In this document: positions 7,026 through 11,838 of the stretch, piece by piece
Numbering within the stretch: position 1 is the first letter of the stretch
Layout: every line of letters starts with the position of its first letter
Assembly: GCA_021808205.1 (NCBI GenBank)
Contig: JAKBCD010000015.1
Location: forward strand, 1-11,838
Direction of reading: 5' to 3'
Length of the DNA stretch: 11,838 nt
Origin: Pseudomonadota bacterium
Lineage (GTDB): Bacteria; Pseudomonadota; Alphaproteobacteria; Acetobacterales; Acetobacteraceae
Made by a program: the position numbers and the translations under genes
The notes under the pieces: model-generated
What the model was told of the DNA's origin: nothing
The model's database searches: none
Seen by the model: the letters and a program-made list of their open reading frames with translations, nothing else

Positions 7026-7840
7026 ACGCGCGCGAGGTGGAAGCCGTCATCGAATTGCTGCGCCATGTGACGAAAACCGAGATTCTCAGCCGGTTCAAAA
7101 AATTAGCCCCGGAGGATGTGCGGACCAAGGAGGGCCCGCTGGACCCGGTGACAGTGGCGGACGAGGCGGCGGAGGCGGCGCTGAAGGCGGGTCTGCACAG
7201 GTTGTTCCCCGGCGATGACGTGATCGGCGAGGAAGCCGTTGCCGGCGGCGCGGCGCGGATCGAGCGGCTGCACGAGCCTGGCCGGGTATGGGTACTGGAC
7301 CCGATTGACGGCACCGCCAATTTTGCCGCCGAACTGCCTCTGTTCGGGGTGATGGCCTCGTTGGTGCAGGCGGATGAAATACTGGCGGGCTTCATTTATG
7401 ACCCGTTCGGGGATGATTGCGCGGTGGCGCTGCAGGGTCAGGGAAGCTGGCTGGTTTCCGCCGATGGTTCGAGACGCCGGATGCAGGTGGCGGCCCCTGT
7501 AGCGTTAAGCCAAATGGTGGGCTCAATGTCCTGGCGGTTCCTGCCCGAGCCTTTGCGTCGCCAGGTGCTGCACCAGCTAGACCGGCTGGCCGCGGTCACC
7601 GACTATCGCTGCGCCGCGCACCAATACCGCATGCTCTCCTCCGGCTATTGCCATGTGCAGATGTTTCGCAAGCTGCTGCCCTGGGACCATGCCGCTGGCG
7701 TGCTGTTGCACCGCGAGGCTGGCGGCTATGCGCGGCAATTCGACGGTTCAGAATACCGCCCCTCCGCGACCGATGGCGGGCTGCTGCTGGCGCCCGACGA
7801 GGCAAGCTGGAACGTCCTGGCAGACGCGCTTTTGCGCTGA
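7022..7840 (+). CDS. Inositol monophosphatase-family (IMPase/HisN-like) phosphatase
   Basis: 272 residues, normal for the family. Metal-site motifs are complete: GEE (69-71), WVLDPIDGTANF (90-101) with D93 and D96, and the C-terminal PWDHAAG (220-226) with D222. DPVTVAD (41-47) matches the usual substrate-side loop. The family uses Mg2+ to remove phosphate from inositol-1-phosphate, histidinol phosphate, PAP or similar compounds; the sequence does not decide which. Candidates are a HisN-like histidinol phosphatase or a general sugar/inositol phosphatase. Its ATG overlaps the hflX stop by four bases (ATGA), so it is very likely translated from the hfq-hflX transcript. No signal peptide, so cytosolic. 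Confidence 0.88.
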   Translation: MNAREVEAVIELLRHVTKTEILSRFKKLAPEDVRTKEGPLDPVTVADEAAEAALKAGLHRLFPGDDVIGEEAVAGGAARIERLHEPGRVWVLDPIDGTANFAAELPLFGVMASLVQADEILAGFIYDPFGDDCAVALQGQGSWLVSADGSRRRMQVAAPVALSQMVGSMSWRFLPEPLRRQVLHQLDRLAAVTDYRCAAHQYRMLSSGYCHVQMFRKLLPWDHAAGVLLHREAGGYARQFDGSEYRPSATDGGLLLAPDEASWNVLADALLR

Positions 7841-7841
7841 T

Positions 7842-7871
7842 TTGACGCAATCCGATATGGCAGGGCCGATG
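7842..7871 (+). promoter_or_regulatory. Possible promoter for the CLC gene
   Basis: TTGACG (7842-7847) is a good -35 hexamer just after the phosphatase stop. The -10 at the proper distance (around 7865-7871, CCGATG) is poor. The 67-base gap also contains an imperfect GTTGCA (7871-7876) / TGCAAC (7899-7904) pair. Weak call; readthrough from the hfq cluster is equally possible. Confidence 0.25.
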
Positions 7872-7907
7872 TTGCAATTTTTGCATCGGGGATGAATATG
7901 CAACCCC

Positions 7908-9737
7908 ATGGAACATAGTACCGCCACTGTGGCACCTGGCGATTCGGAGGCATCTAGGGCTGGGCTGGGCCTGGTCAGCTTGTCGCTGCTGGCGCTCGGG
8001 CTGGGGGTTTTCACCGGTGTAGGCGCTGCGGTGTTTCGGGCACTCATCGGCTTGATCCATAATCTGGCGTTTCTTGGTCAATTCTCCTGGCGTTACGACG
8101 CCAATCACTTCACCCCGGCGTCCCCCTGGGGTGTGGGCATCATCCTGGCGCCGGTTATCGGCGGGCTGATCGTCACGTTCCTGGTGGCGAATTTCGCACC
8201 GGAGGCGCGTGGCCATGGCGTGCCGGAGGTGATGGATTCGATCTTCTATAAAAACGGCATCATCCGGCCAGTGGTGGCGGCGGTTAAATCGGTGGCTTCG
8301 GCGATCGCCATTGGCACCGGTGCGGCGGTGGGCCGCGAAGGGCCGATCATCCAGATCGGCTCGGCCTTCGGTTCCACGCTCGGGCAGGTCATCCGCATGC
8401 CGGCGGAGCAACGGATCATTCTGGTGGCATCCGGCGCGGGGGCGGGTATCGCCGCCACCTTCAACACACCCATCGGCGGGGTGATGTTCGCCATCGAGCT
8501 GATGATGCCCGAAGTCGGTGTCACTTCATTTCTGCCAGTGGCGTTGGCAACGGGTGCCGCGACCTTCGTTGGCCGGGCTTTCTTTGGAGATCAGCCGGCG
8601 TTTGTGGTGCCGCCCCTCCCAGCGTTGGGCACCAGCCCGGAAGCTGCCTTTACATTGCTACTGTTCGCTGTGCTGGGGGCGTTCATCGGCGTCGCGGCCA
8701 CTGGCTTTATTCGCGGTTTGCACTTCGCCGAGGGTATCTTTGAACGGATTCCCGGCCGCTATGCGCGGCACGCGTTCGGTATGGCGCTGGTGGGGCTGCT
8801 GTTCTACCTCCTGTTTGTCGGCTTCGGGCATTATTACGTCGAGGGCGTCGGCTACGGTACCATTGAGGCGATCCTCACCGGGCAGCTTGGGTTGCATTTA
8901 CTGCCGCTCGCGGGCTTCATGCTGCTGCTATTCGCCACCAAACTTGTTGCCACCTCGGTCAGTCTCGGCTCCGGCTCTTCCGGCGGCATTTTCTCGCCTT
9001 CACTGTTCATGGGGGCCGCCATCGGAGGTGCCTTCGCGGCGGCGCTGCGGGCGATGCACCTGCCTTTGCCGATTGATGTGCCAAGCTTCGCCATGGTTGG
9101 CATGGCGGCGATGGTGGGCGGCGGCACCGGCGCGGTGGTTACCGCTGTGACCATGATTTTCGAAATGACCCGAGATTATGGCATCGTGATGCCGATGATC
9201 GTGGCGGTGGCGGTGGCGGTGGGCGTGCGGCGCTGGCTTTCGCGCGAGAATATTTACACCATCAAACTTGCCGGGCGCGGCCATGCCATACCCCAGACCC
9301 GCCATGCCAATATGTTCCTGGTCCGCAGCGCTGCCGATGTGATGGAGCATAACGTGCAGGTGTTGCCTGCCGAAACCACGTTTGAGGCCTTCTTGAGCGC
9401 GGAGGAAGAAACCGGCCAGATGCGCCATGTGGTGGTGACCGAAAATGGCCATATCAAAGGTGTGCTGCGTATCAATATGGCGCTGCGCCGCGGGCTGACC
9501 GAAACCGAGCGGGCGATGACAATTGGCGAGCTGGCCAGCCCGGGCTTTGTCGTGGTGCGCGAGGCCACCATCGCTTTCGAGGTTATCCGCCGCATCTGGG
9601 CGAAGGCTGCACTCATGGCGGTGGTGGTGCGCAACGGCCCGGCCATTCCGCGCGGTGCTGATGTCAGCGGTGTTATCACCAAGGAGCATGTGGCCGATAG
9701 CGTGGCCGCTACCGTTGGTGTCTATAACAGTGATTAG
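7908..9737 (+). CDS. CLC-family chloride channel/transporter with C-terminal CBS pair
   Basis: 609 residues: a membrane domain of multiple hydrophobic helices (about 20-445) and two cytosolic CBS domains (about 474-530 and 537-602). CLC signatures: GHGVPEV (102-108), GREGPIIQIG (142-151) with gating glutamate E144, GGIFSP (359-364) and the pore tyrosine Y450. Two positions differ from E. coli ClcA. The filter Ser of GSGIP is His103. In the segment matching IIEEM, the first Glu is kept (E197) but the second, the internal proton-transfer glutamate (E203 in ClcA), is Leu198. CLC proteins are dimers moving Cl- either by 2Cl-/H+ exchange or as channels; CBS domains often bind nucleotides. It is not the fluoride-CLC subtype, which lacks the gating Glu and this GREGP form. 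The ATG at 7908 is the only start, since TGA precedes it at 7893. GGGGA at 7888-7892 is too distant for a good ribosome-binding site. Confidence 0.9.
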   Translation: MEHSTATVAPGDSEASRAGLGLVSLSLLALGLGVFTGVGAAVFRALIGLIHNLAFLGQFSWRYDANHFTPASPWGVGIILAPVIGGLIVTFLVANFAPEARGHGVPEVMDSIFYKNGIIRPVVAAVKSVASAIAIGTGAAVGREGPIIQIGSAFGSTLGQVIRMPAEQRIILVASGAGAGIAATFNTPIGGVMFAIELMMPEVGVTSFLPVALATGAATFVGRAFFGDQPAFVVPPLPALGTSPEAAFTLLLFAVLGAFIGVAATGFIRGLHFAEGIFERIPGRYARHAFGMALVGLLFYLLFVGFGHYYVEGVGYGTIEAILTGQLGLHLLPLAGFMLLLFATKLVATSVSLGSGSSGGIFSPSLFMGAAIGGAFAAALRAMHLPLPIDVPSFAMVGMAAMVGGGTGAVVTAVTMIFEMTRDYGIVMPMIVAVAVAVGVRRWLSRENIYTIKLAGRGHAIPQTRHANMFLVRSAADVMEHNVQVLPAETTFEAFLSAEEETGQMRHVVVTENGHIKGVLRINMALRRGLTETERAMTIGELASPGFVVVREATIAFEVIRRIWAKAALMAVVVRNGPAIPRGADVSGVITKEHVADSVAATVGVYNSD

Positions 9738-9768
9738 AGCGCGATGATTTCAGGCTCGCTCTATAATC
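9732..9768. terminator. Imperfect hairpin between convergent CLC and hydrolase genes
   Basis: GATTAGAGCG (9732-9741) pairs with CGCTCTA-TA-ATC (9757-9768), a 10-bp stem with a 2-base bulge and a 15-base loop. It fills nearly all of the 31-bp gap between two convergent stop codons, as a bidirectional terminator would. The T-tract is short, so the call is modest. Confidence 0.35.
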
Positions 9769-10752
9769 TTAAACCGGGCGTGCCCGCGCCAGCCTGACCG
9801 CCGTATGGCCATGGCTGACCTTGAGACTCGGCATGACCATGATGAGATTGTCTTCAGGCGTGAGGATTTCCTCATCTCCGTCATGGGCGATCAGCGTGCC
9901 CGCAAGGGGTATGATGTCGCCGCCGCGGAATTCGCGCACGAATTCAAAACGATTTGTCCGCGCGGTCACAAGCTTCACCACTTCGGCAAAGCGGCCTGAC
10001 GGCGCCGGGGCGCTGCCGCCCAGCATGCCGGCATGGCGCAGCACGGCGTGGATGGTGGTACGGCTCTGCTCCACCGCCTCCTGTTGCCAATGCTGCCCGG
10101 CCTCCACCAGCAGGCAAGCCGCCCCCTGGGGTGAGCCTTCGGTGAACCGCCCGTAATCGATCAGTCTTTTGCCGCCGGCATGGCCTGTATCGGCCACCAC
10201 CAGTGCTGGAGTGCCCACCGCCAGGCCAAGCTCGCGGCCGCGGGGGCCCGCACCGCAGAGCAATACCGGGTCGGCGGGCCAGAGCATTGAATGCAGGTCC
10301 AGCAGGATATCGGCGGAGTCGATGATGGGATCTCCTTCACGCGCCCGTTCCAGCTCCACCGAACGGCGCACCCCGAAGAGGGCGAAATCATCCCAGACCC
10401 GGTTCATGTCCTCATCCACGAAACGCGAGGCAACGGGATTCGCAGGGTCGAACTTGGCATAGGCGGCGAGATTAGCGAAGCCGAGCGTCAGCGTCCCGCG
10501 CAACGGTCTGAACTTTTCCGTCAACAATTCAACCAGCGCAATGGCACCAGCGAATTCATTGCCATGAATTAACGAAACCAGCACGACATGCGGCCCCGCC
10601 AATCCGGAATCTAGATAAGTGAAACCCGGGATGCCGGTATTGCCCGCGAGATAAGGGGAGAGATCTGGCGCGGCAATCTCCACCGGAAACACTGGCAGCC
10701 CCGGTTGTTGCGGGGCAAGGGCGGGTGCTGCGGGCGGAAAGCCGGAACTCAT
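9769..10752 (-). CDS. Succinylglutamate desuccinylase/aspartoacylase-family zinc hydrolase
   Basis: 327 residues from the ATG at 10752. The frame runs on upstream for 187 codons, but that part is antisense to the ELM1-family gene and has no family likeness. Zinc-site motif HGNE (H63, E66) and the third ligand H154 in LDLHS; DEDMNR (113-118) gives the substrate-binding N117-R118 pair; EAGQH (217-221) carries the likely catalytic E217. A C-terminal beta domain (about 250-327) follows. The AstE/ASPA family (peptidase M14-like) cleaves N-acyl amino acids such as N-succinylglutamate or N-acetylaspartate. No arginine-succinyltransferase (ast) genes are nearby, so AstE proper is unlikely and the substrate is unknown. 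No signal peptide, so cytosolic. No clear Shine-Dalgarno sequence; a promoter at the right spot suggests a leaderless mRNA. Confidence 0.85.
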   Translation of the reverse strand: MSSGFPPAAPALAPQQPGLPVFPVEIAAPDLSPYLAGNTGIPGFTYLDSGLAGPHVVLVSLIHGNEFAGAIALVELLTEKFRPLRGTLTLGFANLAAYAKFDPANPVASRFVDEDMNRVWDDFALFGVRRSVELERAREGDPIIDSADILLDLHSMLWPADPVLLCGAGPRGRELGLAVGTPALVVADTGHAGGKRLIDYGRFTEGSPQGAACLLVEAGQHWQQEAVEQSRTTIHAVLRHAGMLGGSAPAPSGRFAEVVKLVTARTNRFEFVREFRGGDIIPLAGTLIAHDGDEEILTPEDNLIMVMPSLKVSHGHTAVRLARARPV

Positions 10753-10759
10753 ACGCGCT

Positions 10760-10787
10760 ACTCTAGCGAAGCGATGGGGCTGTGCAA
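10760..10787 (-). promoter_or_regulatory. Promoter of the hydrolase gene (TTGCAC-N16-TAGAGT), leaderless arrangement
   Basis: On the minus strand, -35 TTGCAC (10787-10782) and -10 TAGAGT (10765-10760) are 16 bases apart. The -10 ends 7 bases before the ATG at 10752, so transcription would start at or next to the start codon. Confidence 0.5.
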
Positions 10788-10834
10788 TCCACCGGGTTGA
10801 CCTCGCACCCCGCGCAACGCAAAGCCGCTGCATC

Positions 10835-11764
10835 ATGATTGAAGCGCGAATTATCTGCACCGATCTCGCGGGGCTGCGGGCCCAGGCTTTGGGGCTGGCG
10901 GAAGCCGCCGCACTGGCAACGGATTTCAAGCCGCTGGGCTTTCGCCCGCTCTGGCGGCATATCCCCACCAATTTCTGGTTCAACCCGCGTTGGGCGGTGG
11001 ATGAAAGCTTGTTCGCGCTGCCTTTGCCGCCGGTGGTCATCGGCGCGGGCGGCGCCGGTGCGCGCGTGGCGGCGGCGCTGCGAGGCAAGAGTGTGAAGGC
11101 CGTGGCCATCCAGCATCCGCGCATGGCGCTCTCAAGGTTTGATGCCATTCTGGCCGGCCGGCATGATGAGATTGAGGGGCCGAACGTGATTGTCACCCGC
11201 ACGGCCTTGCACCGGGTGACACAGGCGCGGCTGGCGGCGGAGAGGGAAATCTGGGCGCCGCGTTTCGCGCATCTGCCCCGGCCTTTGGTGGCCGTTCTGC
11301 TGGGGGGCTCCAACGGGCGCTACAAATTTGAGGCGGCGGAGGCAAAAGCCCTGGCGGCACAGCTTGCCAGCATGATGCGCCAGGGCGCGGGCATGATGAT
11401 CACGCCCTCTCGGCGCACGGCACCCGAGGTGGTGGCGGTTCTGCGCGAAGCTTTGGAGCCGCTGGGTGCGTGGATCTGGAATTTCACCGGTGAAAATCCC
11501 TATTTCGGGATGCTCGCCTGTGCGGATGCCATCATCGTCACAGCGGATTCCGTCTCCATGGTGTCGGAGGCCGTCGCCACCAGCGCGCCGGTATTTCTGG
11601 CGCGGCTGCCGGGTAAATCCGCGCGCATCGGCGCGTTCATGGATGCGCTGGTGCGGGACGGCAGGGTTAAGGATTTTGCGGGCAGGCTGGAGTTGTGGGA
11701 TACAGCGCCACTGGATGACACGGAATGGGCGGGGCAGGAGCTGCGCCGTCGTTTGGGGCTTTAA
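10835..11764 (+). CDS. Mitochondrial fission ELM1-family protein (DUF1022), bacterial type
   Basis: 309 residues of the ELM1-like family. Visible landmarks: PPVVIGAGGAGARVAAAL (65-82), an IQHPR turn (92-96), the central LLGGSNGRYKF, then ITPSRRT, NPYFGMLACADAIIVTADSVSM and EAVATSAPVF. The glycine-rich loops and the late acidic/serine segment resemble a GT-B glycosyltransferase fold, but no sugar-nucleotide activity is established for bacterial members. The plant homologue ELM1 recruits a dynamin-related protein to mitochondria, which cannot be the bacterial role; the bacterial function is unknown. No signal peptide or membrane helix. It is divergent from the hydrolase gene (82-bp gap). TTGACC at 10797-10802 could be its -35, though no clear -10 follows, and there is no Shine-Dalgarno sequence. 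Five bases separate its stop from the next start, so an operon is likely. Confidence 0.85.
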   Translation: MIEARIICTDLAGLRAQALGLAEAAALATDFKPLGFRPLWRHIPTNFWFNPRWAVDESLFALPLPPVVIGAGGAGARVAAALRGKSVKAVAIQHPRMALSRFDAILAGRHDEIEGPNVIVTRTALHRVTQARLAAEREIWAPRFAHLPRPLVAVLLGGSNGRYKFEAAEAKALAAQLASMMRQGAGMMITPSRRTAPEVVAVLREALEPLGAWIWNFTGENPYFGMLACADAIIVTADSVSMVSEAVATSAPVFLARLPGKSARIGAFMDALVRDGRVKDFAGRLELWDTAPLDDTEWAGQELRRRLGL

Positions 11765-11769
11765 GAGCA

Positions 11770-11838
11770 ATGCTTGATATCGAAACCTTCGACAATAAGC
11801 GCGGCGGCAATGTGGTGTACAAAGCACTCTCCCACCCG
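11770..11838 (+). CDS. Unrecognised gene, N-terminal 23 codons only (cut by right edge)
   Basis: ATG at 11770, five bases after the ELM1-family stop, with AAGAG (11763-11767) as a short-spaced ribosome-binding candidate overlapping that stop. The 23 visible residues begin MLDIETFDNKRGGN and continue VVYKALSHP to the edge with no stop. No signal peptide or known motif is evident. Tight spacing suggests co-transcription and a shared pathway with the ELM1-family protein. I do not recognise the product. Confidence 0.6.
   Translation, partial: MLDIETFDNKRGGNVVYKALSHP

Noticed and set aside
7861..7940. GGGGATG...CCCCATGG before the CLC gene, faintly like a fluoride (crcB) riboswitch.
   Set aside because: The conserved downstream pseudoknot and third stem are not found, the CCCC runs into the start codon, and the protein is not the fluoride-type CLC.
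7596..8411. 271-codon minus-strand open frame spanning the phosphatase end, the gap and the CLC start.
   Set aside because: Arg/His-rich composition typical of antisense translation of GC-rich genes, and it covers two convincing genes.
9000..9689. 229-codon His-rich minus-strand open frame, which looks like a metal-binding protein.
   Set aside because: The histidines come from the complement of Met/Ala/Val codons in the CLC gene; it is a shadow frame.
10753..11313. A 187-codon open extension upstream of the hydrolase ATG, antisense to the ELM1-family gene.
   Set aside because: It has no family likeness, lies opposite a well-supported gene, and GC-rich DNA commonly leaves antisense frames open. 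The ATG at 10752 gives the normal family length.

Overview
The window looks like ordinary chromosome of a GC-rich alphaproteobacterium, most likely an acetic-acid-bacterium relative (Acetobacteraceae). Three things point there: an hfq-hflX pair with an alphaproteobacterial Hfq core, a bacterial ELM1-family protein, and an AsmA/YhdP-type envelope protein of the kind seen in that order. The family assignment is inferred from protein style, not from a database search. There are no tRNA or rRNA genes, CRISPR arrays, insertion sequences or phage genes. Coding density is high and gene order alternates in strand.

Layout, left to right. (1) 3-2144 (+): the C-terminal 713 residues of a large AsmA/DUF3971-type envelope protein, cut by the left edge. 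(2) 2166-2714 (-): grpE, convergent with gene 1. (3) 2870-3538 (+): a cytosolic DsbA/FrnE-like oxidoreductase with a CPWC motif, divergent from grpE and followed by a perfect 17-bp inverted repeat. (4) 3748-4752 (+): a secreted LpxR-type lipid A 3'-O-deacylase behind a relatively AT-rich spacer. (5) 4749-5189 (-): an MntR-type manganese-responsive repressor whose stop codon shares a CTAG with the stop of gene 4. (6) 5399-7840 (+): an hfq-hflX-IMPase-family cluster, closely spaced and ending in an ATGA overlap. (7) 7908-9737 (+): a CLC-family anion channel or transporter with two C-terminal CBS domains. (8) 9769-10752 (-): an AstE/aspartoacylase-type zinc hydrolase. (9) 10835-11764 (+): an ELM1-family protein. 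(10) 11770-11838 (+): the first 23 codons of an unrecognised gene, cut by the right edge.

How the genes fit together. Hfq and HflX form the conserved RNA-chaperone / ribosome-rescue GTPase pair. GrpE is the DnaK nucleotide-exchange factor, here without hrcA or dnaK beside it. The AsmA-like protein and the LpxR-like protein both concern the outer envelope. MntR is an orphan regulator with no mntH or other manganese transporter in view. The remaining enzymes are housekeeping or of unknown substrate.

I do not see a convincing new multi-gene system. The points most worth a second look are small: a CLC protein with His at the usual filter Ser and Leu at the usual internal proton Glu; a perfect hairpin where the grpE ribosome-binding site should be; a perfect 17-bp inverted repeat without a T-tract after the frnE-like gene; apparently leaderless starts at two genes; and an uncharacterised ELM1-led operon at the right edge.
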